From Uliginosibacterium sp. 31-16 (GTDB taxonomy: Bacteria > Pseudomonadota > Gammaproteobacteria > Burkholderiales > Rhodocyclaceae): a stretch of DNA of 64,000 nucleotides. The translations under genes were made by a program, and so were the position numbers. Position 1 is the first letter of the stretch, and the number at the start of each line of letters is the position of its first letter. Where the stretch lies: positions 434,001 to 498,000 of the forward strand of contig NZ_JAVALZ010000003.1 in NCBI RefSeq assembly GCF_030730865.1, written 5' to 3'. Below the pieces are notes generated by a model. That model did not search any database. It had not been told where the DNA came from and was given only the letters and a program-made list of their open reading frames with translations. This document shows positions 28,461-37,126 of this stretch, one piece after another.

Positions 28461-31094
28461 ATGCGCTCCGTAACCGACTGGAAAACCATGACTTTTGCCT
28501 CGCTGGGCTTGCGTGCCAAGCTGGTCCTGATCTTTGTGGCCATCAAGGTTGTACCGCTGGTATTGCTGGCCTGGCTGGCCTGGTCGGCAGCGCATCAACT
28601 GGCGCTGGCTCTGGGCACGCGGGCCACCGGCATGGCCGACAACATGGTTGGTGCGATCCGCGAGGTGGGCGACAAGGTCACGACGGACGCCATCCATGCG
28701 CTGGATGACCGTTCGCGTGAGGGGATAGAACGCCTGACGACCGATATTGCCCGTTCGCTGGCGGCTTTTCTCTATGATCGGGACAACGATATCCGCAGTG
28801 CGGCCCTGCTGGAGCCTGGCGAGGCAGCGTATGGCCAGTTTCTCCAGGGGCAAGTGCGCGAGCATTTCGTCCATGGCGCCTGGAAGCTGGCCGCAGATGG
28901 CAGCAAGTGGGAGCCGGTTGTGTCGGTCAAGCCTGATCCGGCGACGATTGCCGATGCGCATCAGGCGCTGCCAGACAATGCCCGCTCCTTCAGTGCCCGG
29001 CCGCCCGAATATCTGGGCGAACGTGCGTTGCGCCCGCTTTACCTGGAAATGAGTTTCATCGACCTCACCGGGCGTGAGCGGTTCAAGGTGGCATCAACGG
29101 GCAAGACCCTGGTGCCGGGCCTGCGCGATATCAGTCAGCGCCAGAACACCTTCGTCAAGGCCGAAAACTACTGGCCGGAACTCAAGCTGCTCAAGCCCGG
29201 TGATATCTACGTTTCCGAAGTCATCGGAGCCTATGTCGGCAGCCATGTGGTGGGGCCGTACACGCCAGTCAGTGCGCAGAAGGCCGGGATTGCCTACGCC
29301 CCCGAGCTCTCTGCCTATGCAGGTACCGAGAATCCTCTCGGGCGACGCTTTCAGGGCATCGTGCGTTGGGCCACACCGGTCGTGCGGGGCGGCCGGATCA
29401 TGGGTTATGTGAGTCTGGCACTGGACCACGATCACATCCGCCAGTTTACCGACCGGATCAGCCCCACCGATGCGCGTTACACCCCGATCATTGATGCCAT
29501 TGCGGGGAATTACGCGTTCATCTGGGATCACAAGAGTCGTTCGATCGCTCATCCGCGCGACTATATGATCGTTGGCTACGATCCTGCGACGGGTGAGCAG
29601 GTGCCACCCTGGGTTGACCAGAAAACCTACGCTTCGTGGACCTTGTCCGGCCTGTCCTGGGCCGAGTATTCGCGCGGGCTTGTGCCGTTCAAGGGCCAGT
29701 CCCTCCAGCTCAAGCCTGCGCCCGAGCAGATCAAGGCCGGCACGCTGGGGCTGGATTGCCGTTATCTGAACTTCTCGCCACAGTGCTCAGGCTGGAATCA
29801 ACTCACCGAGAAAGGCGGTTCCGGTTCGTTTGAAATCAATTTCAGTGGTCTGCACAAGCTGACCACGGCCGCCGCAATTCCGTACTACACCGGCCAGTAT
29901 GGCAAGAGTCCGCAGGGCTTTGGCTTTGTCACCATCGGTGCCAATGTGGCGGATTTTCACCGTGCGGCGACCGAGTCCGCGCGCCAGATCGGCGAAACGA
30001 TTGCCGAAAAAGACCGGGCCTTCCAGCAGGAGCGGCAAAGCATGCTGGATACGGTAGGGCAGAGTATCCGCAGCATGGCGCTCTCGCTGGCCTGGTCTAC
30101 GCTGGCGATGATCTGCATGGTGATCGGGATCGCCTATTGGATGGCGGGGTTCATCACCCGCCAGATCCGCAATCTGGTGAGTGGCATTCGTCGTTTCGAG
30201 ACCGGTGATCTGAGCCGTCGCTTCGAAGTGCACTCACACGACGAAATGGGCGAGCTCTCCGAAGCCCTGAACCGCATGGCTGACAGCGTGGAAGAATCCT
30301 TCCGGCTCTCGGAAGAGGCGCGCGAGAAGGCCGAAGATGCGAACCGGACCAAGAGCGATTTTCTAGCCAGCGTGTCGCACGAGCTGCGCACCCCGCTCAA
30401 CGGCATTCTTGGTTTTGCCGAACTGCTGGAGCTGGATCTGCAGGACCCGATGCAGCGTGAGCATGCCCTGACCATCAAGAGTTCCGGCCGGCATCTGCTG
30501 GGGGTGGTCAACGATCTGCTCGATCTGGCCAAGGCCGAGTCCGGCAAGATGCTGCTGCATCCGGAGCCGATCGATCTGGCCCCCTTTGTGGGGGATGTGG
30601 TGCAGGTGCATCGCGCGCATGCTGCAACCAAACGCCTTGATTTTCATCTGGATCTCGGTCAGGACGGCCCGCTGCCGGTCATTCAGGCGGACCCGGTACG
30701 TCTGCGCCAGATGATCAACAATCTGATCAACAATGCCATCAAGTACACGGATGCCGGCAGCGTGCGCGTGGCGGTGGAGAGCGTCGGTACCGAGGTTTAC
30801 TTTGAGGTTTCTGACACGGGCTGCGGCATTCCGCCCGAGCATCAGCTCGCGGTGTTCGAGAAGTTCGGCTGGGTTGGTGGCAAGATCCAGCGCGACAAGG
30901 GTGGCACTGGTCTGGGGCTGTCGCTGGTGCGCAATCTGGCCTGTCTGATGGGCGGACGCATCCTGCTGGAGTCCGAACTTGGCAAGGGCTCGATCTTCAC
31001 GCTGGTGATCCCCGTCTGTGCGCCGCGCAGTGCCGATCCGGATCCGGATGATGAAAGTGACGACGCTCAGAATGACTTGCGCACCCTGACATAG
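28461..31094 (+). CDS. Membrane sensor histidine kinase with large periplasmic domain
   Basis: 877 residues. One membrane helix lies near residues 17-45 and a second near 535-560, bracketing a periplasmic sensor of nearly 500 residues that resembles a double Cache domain (IVRWATPVVRGGRIMGYVSL). A HAMP linker follows (NLVSGIRRFETGDLSRRFEV), then a coiled region, the dimerisation/phosphotransfer domain SHELRTPLNGILGF with phospho-acceptor His640, and an ATPase domain with NLINNAIKYT, DTGCGIPPEH and GGTGLGLSL. The ATG at 28461 has AGGGGG just upstream. No response regulator is encoded next to it, so its partner is elsewhere. Its 3' end overlaps convergent ligE by 28 bp. Confidence 0.93.
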   Translation: MRSVTDWKTMTFASLGLRAKLVLIFVAIKVVPLVLLAWLAWSAAHQLALALGTRATGMADNMVGAIREVGDKVTTDAIHALDDRSREGIERLTTDIARSLAAFLYDRDNDIRSAALLEPGEAAYGQFLQGQVREHFVHGAWKLAADGSKWEPVVSVKPDPATIADAHQALPDNARSFSARPPEYLGERALRPLYLEMSFIDLTGRERFKVASTGKTLVPGLRDISQRQNTFVKAENYWPELKLLKPGDIYVSEVIGAYVGSHVVGPYTPVSAQKAGIAYAPELSAYAGTENPLGRRFQGIVRWATPVVRGGRIMGYVSLALDHDHIRQFTDRISPTDARYTPIIDAIAGNYAFIWDHKSRSIAHPRDYMIVGYDPATGEQVPPWVDQKTYASWTLSGLSWAEYSRGLVPFKGQSLQLKPAPEQIKAGTLGLDCRYLNFSPQCSGWNQLTEKGGSGSFEINFSGLHKLTTAAAIPYYTGQYGKSPQGFGFVTIGANVADFHRAATESARQIGETIAEKDRAFQQERQSMLDTVGQSIRSMALSLAWSTLAMICMVIGIAYWMAGFITRQIRNLVSGIRRFETGDLSRRFEVHSHDEMGELSEALNRMADSVEESFRLSEEAREKAEDANRTKSDFLASVSHELRTPLNGILGFAELLELDLQDPMQREHALTIKSSGRHLLGVVNDLLDLAKAESGKMLLHPEPIDLAPFVGDVVQVHRAHAATKRLDFHLDLGQDGPLPVIQADPVRLRQMINNLINNAIKYTDAGSVRVAVESVGTEVYFEVSDTGCGIPPEHQLAVFEKFGWVGGKIQRDKGGTGLGLSLVRNLACLMGGRILLESELGKGSIFTLVIPVCAPRSADPDPDDESDDAQNDLRTLT

Positions 31095-31891
31095 CCGGGG
31101 AAGCGCGGCAGGCCGCCGGCGGTCAGCGACTGGTAGCGGTAGGTGATTGTCTCGCCGATGGCGGGCGGGGCTTCACGTTGTGCGTCCGTGAAACCACTGC
31201 CCACGCGAAAGCGGCGCCCATCGGGCCTCTCCACGATGAGTGCCCCGAGACGCCCGTCGTGCCTGCCTTTGCCGGGCACATGCCCTACAACCCGCGCCTC
31301 GGCGTCCTCCCAGGACTTCAGCTTGAGCAGTGCGTTGCTGCGCCCGGTGAGATAGGGCGCATCCGCCCGGTGCAGCATCAGGCCCTCACCACCGGCCTTC
31401 ACTACCGCCGTCATGCGCTGCTTGAGTTCCGTGGCGTCCTTTACGTGGAACTGCTCGATGGCTTGCAGCCAGGGCTGCTGTGCCTCGCTGACCAGTTCCC
31501 GGATGCGCGTGGCGCGGGCACTGAAATCTCCCGGTGCCTCCGGTAGCTCGAAAATCATGTAGCGCACATCGCGCCACTCGGCGTCGACCGGCACATCCTT
31601 GCGCACGATGCCCGACAGCCGCTCGAAGCTGCCACGTCCCGCCCACAACTCGCCATCCAGCGGCGCGGCTGGCAGCCCGGCGATGAACCAGGCAGGCGCC
31701 TGCACCGGATTACCGCTGCGAAAACGCAAGGCCTTGCCATCCCAGATCGCACGCACTCCGTCCAGTTTCTCGCTGACCAGATAGTCCGCCGGATTGATGC
31801 CGCTGCGATACACCTCCGCCAGCAGGATGGGGGCCTCGGCGCGTACTGAGGCACACAGGCCAATCAGCAACAAGGCAAGCAGGATGCGCAT
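31067..31891 (-). CDS. ligE: Periplasmic ATP-dependent DNA ligase (Lig E type)
   Basis: 274 residues, a minimal ligase. A signal peptide (MRILLALLLIGLCASVRA) predicts export. The adenylation motif EKLDGVRAIWDG has the nucleophilic Lys at position 42, followed by LDGELWAGRG (motif III), AGGEGLMLHR (motif IV) and LLKLKSWEDAEARVVGH (motif V); an OB fold completes it. Periplasmic Lig E enzymes of proteobacteria seal nicks in incoming or extracellular DNA and are linked to competence or biofilm, from work on the family. It is the last gene of the minus-strand metal-transport group, 75 bp after the permease gene, and overlaps the end of the convergent kinase gene. Confidence 0.93.
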   Translation of the reverse strand: MRILLALLLIGLCASVRAEAPILLAEVYRSGINPADYLVSEKLDGVRAIWDGKALRFRSGNPVQAPAWFIAGLPAAPLDGELWAGRGSFERLSGIVRKDVPVDAEWRDVRYMIFELPEAPGDFSARATRIRELVSEAQQPWLQAIEQFHVKDATELKQRMTAVVKAGGEGLMLHRADAPYLTGRSNALLKLKSWEDAEARVVGHVPGKGRHDGRLGALIVERPDGRRFRVGSGFTDAQREAPPAIGETITYRYQSLTAGGLPRFPGYVRVRKSF

Positions 31892-31966
31892 GAAGTCTCC
31901 ACAGTTGGCAGGAGCCTCAGACTAACGCTCTGGCCACCTGTTGCGAGCTGTCCTGACGGGCCATGG

Positions 31967-32734
31967 TCATTGCCATCGTTTCCTCCTGCGAGCAACGCAG
32001 GCGCTGGTGATCAGCCCCAATGCAGCCATGCTCAGCACCACCACGGCACCGCTGGGCAGATCGAACACGGCGGACAGTGCCAGTCCGAGCAGATAGGCCA
32101 GTGCCCCGAGTGCCCAGGCGGCAGGCAGGCGAAACTGTTGCCAGTTGCGCGTGGCCAGTGCCGGCACGATCAGGCTGGCAAATACCAGATACACGCCGAC
32201 CAGTTGCACGGATTGCGTGACGGCCAGAGCGAAGAGCAGGTAGAAGCCGGCGCGTCCCAGTCGTTCGCCTGCCGCAAACCAGATCATCAGTACGGCGAAT
32301 CCGGTGGCCGCGGCGAGGGTCAGTTGCTCAACGGTCACCCACAGGATCTGCCCCACCAGCAAGTCCTTCAGATGCTCACCACCGTGTGGATTGCCTGCCA
32401 GAAGGAGCAATCCCGTGCAGGAGGCGATGACGAAGAGCACGCCGATCAGGGCTTCCTGAATGTCCGGCCAGCGTTTCTCGGTCCAGGTCAGCAGCAGGGC
32501 TCCGAGCGCAGCCGCCGTGAGCGCCGAAACCTGTACTGCCCAGCCCTGCGGCTCGAAGCCCAGCGCATCCGCCGCGATGACGCCAATGCCGGCAATCTGT
32601 GCGATGGCCAGATCGATGAAGACGATGCCACGTTCAAGCACTTTCATGCCCAGCGGCACATGCGTGGCCAGCACCAGCAGCCCCGCCAGGAAGGCGGGGC
32701 CGAGGATGCCGGCATCGAGTCCGGCGAGGCTCAT
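31967..32734 (-). CDS. Zinc/manganese-type ABC transporter permease (ABC-3 family)
   Basis: 255 residues with about seven to eight membrane helices. ERGIVFIDLAIAQIAGIGV near the N terminus is the ABC-3 permease signature shared by ZnuB and related Zn/Mn importers, and LVGVYLVFASLIVPALA is the conserved coupling region. It forms the inner-membrane channel for metal delivered by the binding protein encoded just upstream; their genes overlap by ATGA (32731-32734). No ATPase (znuC) gene is present in this cluster, so the energising subunit must come from elsewhere. Confidence 0.9.
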   Translation of the reverse strand: MSLAGLDAGILGPAFLAGLLVLATHVPLGMKVLERGIVFIDLAIAQIAGIGVIAADALGFEPQGWAVQVSALTAAALGALLLTWTEKRWPDIQEALIGVLFVIASCTGLLLLAGNPHGGEHLKDLLVGQILWVTVEQLTLAAATGFAVLMIWFAAGERLGRAGFYLLFALAVTQSVQLVGVYLVFASLIVPALATRNWQQFRLPAAWALGALAYLLGLALSAVFDLPSGAVVVLSMAALGLITSACVARRRKRWQ

Positions 32735-33627
32735 CGGGCAGCTTTCAGCAGTTGTGCAAGGGTGTCGTCAAACAGGCTGAACAGGTCTTTCGCCCGTGCA
32801 TTGCCGCCTACCGTAAAGGGCAAGATGACGACCGGGATCTTTGCCCGCTCGGCCAGCCAGTCCGCGCTGCGGCCATCGTTGTACGCCGCGCGGAGGATCA
32901 GCTTTGCCGGAGTCTGTTGCAGGCGCGCCATCAGCTCGGCCAGATAGGCGCTGCTCGGCTCCACACCCGGCTTGGGTTCCAGCGTGGCGACTTCTTTCAG
33001 GCCCAGCCAGTCCTGCAGATAGGGGAAGGCCTTGTGCTGCACGACAATCGGCACACCGCGCAGTGGTGCGGCCTCCTTCTCCCAGCGGCTGATGGCTGCC
33101 TGCCAGCGGCTGGCGAAGTCGCTCTGGCGGGCAGCGTAGTGCGCCGCGTTGGCGGGATCGATCTGCGCCAGGCGTTTGGCCAGCGCCTCGGCGACCCGTG
33201 CGATGTTGCGTGGATCGGTCTGGATGTGCGGATTGCCGGCGGCATGTACGTCACCATCGGCGCGATCCAGACGCGTCGGCACTTCGAGCATGCGTACCTG
33301 TGTGGCGGCTTCAAAGTAACCTGGCTGGCCCGGCTGAACCTTGCTGTTGCCTGACTGGCGCTGCAGCACTGGCAGCCAGCCAACCTCCAGCTCGGCGCCG
33401 GTGCATATCAGCAGGTCGGCATTGCGCACGGCGGCGATCAGGCTGGGGCGGGCCTGGATGTGGTGGACGTCCTGCAGCGCGGTGGTGGCACTATGGATAC
33501 TGGCTTTGTTACCGGCCAGTTCCTGTGCCAGCGCGGCCCACTCCGGTTCGCAGGCGACGATGTTCAGCGCTGCATGTGAAAACGGACTCAGCAGCAGCAG
33601 GGCAAGCGTGATCAGATGTTTTTTCAT
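32731..33627 (-). CDS. Periplasmic metal-binding protein, ZnuA-like
   Basis: 298 residues with signal peptide (ITLALLLLSPFSHA). Cluster A-I binding residues are visible: ALQDVHHIQARPS, AAGNPHIQTDPRN and VVQHKAFPYL each carry a ligand His at the ZnuA positions, and NDGRSADWL supplies the late acidic ligand. The His-rich loop common in enteric ZnuA is absent. It captures Zn (or possibly Mn/Ni) in the periplasm for the ABC-3 permease whose gene overlaps its stop codon. It follows the porin gene by 14 bp. Confidence 0.9.
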   Translation of the reverse strand: MKKHLITLALLLLSPFSHAALNIVACEPEWAALAQELAGNKASIHSATTALQDVHHIQARPSLIAAVRNADLLICTGAELEVGWLPVLQRQSGNSKVQPGQPGYFEAATQVRMLEVPTRLDRADGDVHAAGNPHIQTDPRNIARVAEALAKRLAQIDPANAAHYAARQSDFASRWQAAISRWEKEAAPLRGVPIVVQHKAFPYLQDWLGLKEVATLEPKPGVEPSSAYLAELMARLQQTPAKLILRAAYNDGRSADWLAERAKIPVVILPFTVGGNARAKDLFSLFDDTLAQLLKAAR

Positions 33628-33641
33628 GGCAGGCCTCTTCC

Positions 33642-35030
33642 TTAGTAGCTGTGCGCGCCGTGAGCGCCCAGACTCATCTGGTATTGCACGAAGATCTGGT
33701 CATCCTTCACGCCTTGACGTGCCTGATCCTTGGCGTATTGCAGGCGGATGCGCGAAAACTCGCTGGGCGACCAGTCCAGCATCAGGCTGCTGCGCTTGGG
33801 TTTGTAATTTGTGTTGGCGAGGAAATCACCGTTGCTGGCGTAATCGACCGTGCCGCTGTCGAGCTGGTCGAAACGTGCGCCCACGCGCCAGCGCGGCATG
33901 AACTGATACACGCTCTGCACATACCAGCCGGACTGCGCAGAGCGATAGCTGTCGCTGAGGTTCTGAGCGGCAGTGTCGTAGGCGAGCTCACCGGTTTCGC
34001 GTCGACGGAAGTATTCGCCCTGCAATTTCAGGTTGATGCGCTCGGCATTGCCGTTGGGCGCCCATTTCCAGACGCCGTCCACGATGTAGAGCTGGCTGCG
34101 ACCGGAGAAACTGTTGCTGACTTCATTGCCGGCCAGATCGGTCGCGTCGTAAGTGCGGTCACGCGGCGCCGCACGCAGCCAGGAGGTACCGACCTGCCAG
34201 CTCTGGCTCGCGCCGATGTCACCACCGAGATGGGCGAACAGGGCTGTGCTGCCGGCGCCGTTCTTGTTGCGTGTCGTGCCCGGGAAGCGTTCGCCTGCGC
34301 CGACATCCATGCCGAGTTCAAGGAAGGTGCTGGTCGGGGCAACCCATTTCAGCTGCGCACCATCCTGCGAATACTGGCCGCCGAGGAAGGCCTGGTAAGC
34401 CAGTGGCGCGTCGACAAAATCCCAGGTGTGGGCATGCTGGCCGTTCAGATAGCCGATACCGGAGAAGAAGCGGCCTGCTTTGGCTTGCAGGCCTTTGGGC
34501 AGCGAAGTGGTCTGTACGAAGGCTTCTTCCACGCCGATTTCGTTCTCGCCGGAAACAGCCAGCGTGGCTTGACCATAGAAATGCTGGTCGATGTTGGCGC
34601 GGAAACCCAGTTCGGATTCACCCAGACTGAAGCCACGCTTGCCGGGACCGATCTCGTCACCAGAAGGCATGAAGTTGCTCATCTGCCAGTTCTTCGGATC
34701 TTTTGAAAGATTGGCGTAGGTGCCAGAAAGCACCAGAGATATTTCCGGGTTGAAGGCATTGCCACCCGCAGCTTGGGTCGTCGCATTCGCGGCAGGAGCA
34801 GAGGCAGTCTGGGCTGGCAGGTTGCTGGTCGCCTGCTGTGCAGCACTGGCTTTGACATCGGTTTGCTGCAAGCGGGTTTCCAGCTCGCGGATGCGTGCCT
34901 CGTAGCTTTGCCGCAGTTGCTCGATGTCTTGGCGGATCTGCTGCAGTTCAGTGGAATCGGCAGCAATGGCATTCAGCGGGGCCGCGCTCAGGGCGAGCAC
35001 AGCCAGCGCAAGGGTGTTGCGTTGGAACAT
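33642..35030 (-). CDS. Outer membrane porin-like protein of the metal-uptake operon
   Basis: 462 residues. A signal peptide (MFQRNTLALAVLALSAAPLNAIA) is followed by a short coiled coil (LQQIRQDIEQLRQSYEARIR) and a Pro/Ala/Gln linker, then a beta-barrel-like region with alternating aromatic residues ending in an aromatic C-terminal residue (HGAHSY). This layout resembles OprP-type and 'zinc porin' families in betaproteobacteria. From its place between a small Cys protein and ZnuA-like genes I infer that it admits metal across the outer membrane; that is not proven. The ATG at 35030 has GAGG upstream and gives a good signal peptide; the frame is open for 17 more codons. Confidence 0.8.
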   Translation of the reverse strand: MFQRNTLALAVLALSAAPLNAIAADSTELQQIRQDIEQLRQSYEARIRELETRLQQTDVKASAAQQATSNLPAQTASAPAANATTQAAGGNAFNPEISLVLSGTYANLSKDPKNWQMSNFMPSGDEIGPGKRGFSLGESELGFRANIDQHFYGQATLAVSGENEIGVEEAFVQTTSLPKGLQAKAGRFFSGIGYLNGQHAHTWDFVDAPLAYQAFLGGQYSQDGAQLKWVAPTSTFLELGMDVGAGERFPGTTRNKNGAGSTALFAHLGGDIGASQSWQVGTSWLRAAPRDRTYDATDLAGNEVSNSFSGRSQLYIVDGVWKWAPNGNAERINLKLQGEYFRRRETGELAYDTAAQNLSDSYRSAQSGWYVQSVYQFMPRWRVGARFDQLDSGTVDYASNGDFLANTNYKPKRSSLMLDWSPSEFSRIRLQYAKDQARQGVKDDQIFVQYQMSLGAHGAHSY

Positions 35031-35110
35031 GGTTAATCCTCGGGTGATCTTGATAGAAGGCGTGCGCAGGGCGCGCGCCACAGGCCGTTGGGCCGGGGGC
35101 AGTCAGGAGT

Positions 35111-35434
35111 TCAGACGAGGAGGGTGGGTGGTGCGCGGGGGTTGTAGGCGTGCCAGCCCGTGGGGAGGGCCGTGACGCCGAAGAATGGGAGGCTCAGGGG
35201 TCGGGAAAGAGCAACGCCGAAGGCCTGCGGGCTGGACGGGATGGCCGAGGCCAGCGCTGCGAACGCAATGCAGCTGGCGCAGACATGTTTGTCCGCGTAC
35301 TTCGGGTGCTGCAAATCCTGTCCGGACGATTGGCTCTCTTCCTGCCAGTGGCTCGCAGCATGCACGAGCGCCGCCTGCTGGGCGAAGAGAACGCAGAAAA
35401 TCAGCAGGAAGGGGAGGAGGCGCCTCTGCAACAT
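35111..35434 (-). CDS. Small exported Cys-containing protein (DUF2946-like)
   Basis: 107 residues. A hydrophobic signal (LLPFLLIFCVLFAQQAALVHA) precedes a region with HWQEE, HPKYADKHVCASCIAF and a C-terminal YNPRAPPTLLV. The CxxC and nearby His residues with the final RAPP motif resemble DUF2946-type proteins found beside heavy-metal transport genes. I infer a periplasmic metal-handling role. The ATG at 35434 is chosen; a TTG at 35470 lies inside the upstream palindrome. It heads the porin - ZnuA - permease run. Confidence 0.65.
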   Translation of the reverse strand: MLQRRLLPFLLIFCVLFAQQAALVHAASHWQEESQSSGQDLQHPKYADKHVCASCIAFAALASAIPSSPQAFGVALSRPLSLPFFGVTALPTGWHAYNPRAPPTLLV

Positions 35435-35463
35435 GGGCGCGAGGATAGATGAAGCGTCTTTTA

Positions 35464-35482
35464 CATGCAACCTTGTTGCATG
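35464..35482 (-). promoter_or_regulatory. Perfect palindrome, candidate metalloregulator (Zur-like) operator
   Basis: CATGCAAC (35464-35471), CTT, GTTGCATG (35475-35482) form an 8-3-8 perfect palindrome ending 30 bp before the first gene of the zinc-type operon. Its position is that expected for a repressor site; assignment to Zur is inference, as no regulator gene is in the window. Confidence 0.6.
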
Positions 35483-35498
35483 AGTGCTGGATCTTGTC

Positions 35499-35813
35499 TC
35501 AGTGAGCGAGCTTGAGCCCGACGATGCCGGCGAAGATCAGTGCAAGGCTCACCAGCCGCAAGGTGGCAGCGGATTCGCCAAGCACGAAAATGCCGAACAG
35601 TGCCGTGCCGATGGCACCGATGCCTGTCCATACTGCATAGGCTGTGCCCAGCGGCAGGGAGCGCATGGCCACGCCGAGCAGCAACACGCTGCCGATCATG
35701 GCGGCGACAGTGCCGACCGATGGCCACAGGCGGGTGAAACCTTCCGTGTACTTGAGGCCGACGGCCCAGCCCACTTCCATGAGGCCGGCGATGATGAGGA
35801 TGAACCAGGGCAT
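35499..35813 (-). CDS. gdx: SMR family exporter, SugE/Gdx type
   Basis: 104 residues with four membrane helices. The first helix has the active-site Glu in [20 protein letters not shown]; the [10 protein letters not shown] segment marks the SugE/Gdx branch, which exports guanidinium, rather than the Qac multidrug branch. [17 protein letters not shown] is the conserved third-helix start. It starts 15 bp after the LysE-family gene and is probably co-transcribed. I saw no guanidine riboswitch hairpin pair in the short spacers upstream. Confidence 0.9.
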   Translation of the reverse strand: MPWFILIIAGLMEVGWAVGLKYTEGFTRLWPSVGTVAAMIGSVLLLGVAMRSLPLGTAYAVWTGIGAIGTALFGIFVLGESAATLRLVSLALIFAGIVGLKLAH

Positions 35814-35828
35814 GAAAGACTCCAGCGT

Positions 35829-36452
35829 TTATTTTGAAGTGGCCAGACGCAGGCTCAGTGCAACAAACAGGCCGCCAGTGAGTCGGCTCAGCCATTGGCC
35901 GGCTCGTCGGCCGATGCCCAGCGATGCGGCACGGGAGCTGAGCCAGGCCAGGGCGATGCAGTAGAGCGCGCTGTTGAGCGTGAAGATCATGCCCAGATAG
36001 ATGAAAGCCAATGCCTTGCTGGGGGCCGCAGGGGTGATGAATTGCGGTACGAAGGCGAGAAAGAACAGCGCCATTTTCGGGTTCAGCACATTGGTCAGAA
36101 AACCCTGACGAAATACGGCGCCCTCTGACTCTGCAACGGAGGCGGGAGTGGCAGAGCCGGTTTTCGTGCGCTTGAAGAGCAGGCCGATACCGATGTAGAG
36201 CAGATAGGCCGCACCCGCGAGCTTGACGAAGGTGAAGGCCGTTGCGGAGCTGGCCAGGAGCGCCGAAAGTCCGAGTGTGGCGGCCAGCACATGTACCAGA
36301 CAACCCGAGCAGATCCCCAGTGTGGCAGCAAGGCCGGCCTTGAAGCCTTGCGAGGCGCTGCGCAGCGCGATGAACAGACAGTCGGCGCCCGGCGTGAGGT
36401 TGAGCAGAAAGCCGGACAGGATGAAGAGTGCGAGGTCGTGGGTGCCGAACAT
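35829..36452 (-). CDS. LysE/RhtB family amino-acid exporter
   Basis: 207 residues with about six hydrophobic segments. The N terminus (FILSGFLLNLTPGADCLFIA) and GFLTNVLNPKMALFFLAFVP are the LysE superfamily signatures. Members export amino acids such as homoserine, threonine, leucine or lysine, driven by proton exchange; the substrate cannot be read from sequence. It lies between the nucleotidyltransferase gene (42-bp gap) and gdx (15-bp gap) on the same strand. Confidence 0.92.
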   Translation of the reverse strand: MFGTHDLALFILSGFLLNLTPGADCLFIALRSASQGFKAGLAATLGICSGCLVHVLAATLGLSALLASSATAFTFVKLAGAAYLLYIGIGLLFKRTKTGSATPASVAESEGAVFRQGFLTNVLNPKMALFFLAFVPQFITPAAPSKALAFIYLGMIFTLNSALYCIALAWLSSRAASLGIGRRAGQWLSRLTGGLFVALSLRLATSK

Positions 36453-36494
36453 GATTGAGCTGCTTTCTCGAGTCGGGTGCGATGGCCGTTGGCG

Positions 36495-37112
36495 TCAGTC
36501 TGTTGCGCCGGCTGCTGGCCCGTGCGACAGCGCATGAGTGATGGTAAGTCCTGGCCAGCGCGAACGATAGGAGGCAGCCTTCCGCTCGAAAAGTTCCTGA
36601 TGCGGCGTCAGCGGGTTGGGGCTCAGGATGCCGTCGTAGAGGAGGCGCAAGCCGTTGGGCGCGTAGAGGCTCCCTGGCCGGATGCCGACGCAGGTTGAGG
36701 GAATCAGGAAGCGGTCGATCCCTTCGCGCGAACTGTGCAAGGGAGCATAGGCTTGGCCGAAGTGGGACTCGTACCAGAGATGAACGCGGGCCTGATTGAT
36801 GGCTTCGACGGTGACGCCCAGCCCGCCCAGTAGCGACTCGACATGCGCCTGAACCTTGCGCTCGCCAGCTTCGCTCAGGTCGGAAGGGTCAAAGTAGAAA
36901 AGGTCGTAATCCTTGATATGGGCTTCGGGAGGCTGCCCGGCCTGAATATTCCACACAGTCTGGAACAGGCAACCCGCCACAAGCCAGCCGTCGGGCAGGG
37001 CCAGTTCGTCCCAGCATGCCAGAATCGCACGGTTGTGCCGGTTGCTGAGCACGTCACGCAGAAAACGGGCTTCAAGCTCGTTCTCTGCGTCCCGATCCTG
37101 CCGTATCGGCAT
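36495..37112 (-). CDS. Nucleotidyltransferase-family protein (DUF925 type)
   Basis: 205 residues. VAGCLFQTVWNIQ followed by IKDYDLFYFDPSDLSEAGE is the DUF925 nucleotidyltransferase-like pattern, with the DYD acidic pair at the place of metal ligands. The cellular substrate of these proteins is not established. Its start lies 14 bp after the prfC stop, so it is probably read through from prfC. Membership is clear; function is not. Confidence 0.8.
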   Translation of the reverse strand: MPIRQDRDAENELEARFLRDVLSNRHNRAILACWDELALPDGWLVAGCLFQTVWNIQAGQPPEAHIKDYDLFYFDPSDLSEAGERKVQAHVESLLGGLGVTVEAINQARVHLWYESHFGQAYAPLHSSREGIDRFLIPSTCVGIRPGSLYAPNGLRLLYDGILSPNPLTPHQELFERKAASYRSRWPGLTITHALSHGPAAGATD

Positions 37113-37126
37113 CTGCGCGCAGATGA

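Noticed and set aside
35435..35470. TTG start at 35470 for the small exported protein
   Set aside because: It falls inside the palindromic operator and would place twelve extra residues before a good signal peptide.
35814..36494. A guanidine riboswitch controlling gdx/sugE
   Set aside because: Spacers upstream of gdx and of the LysE gene are too short and lack paired ACGR-loop hairpins.
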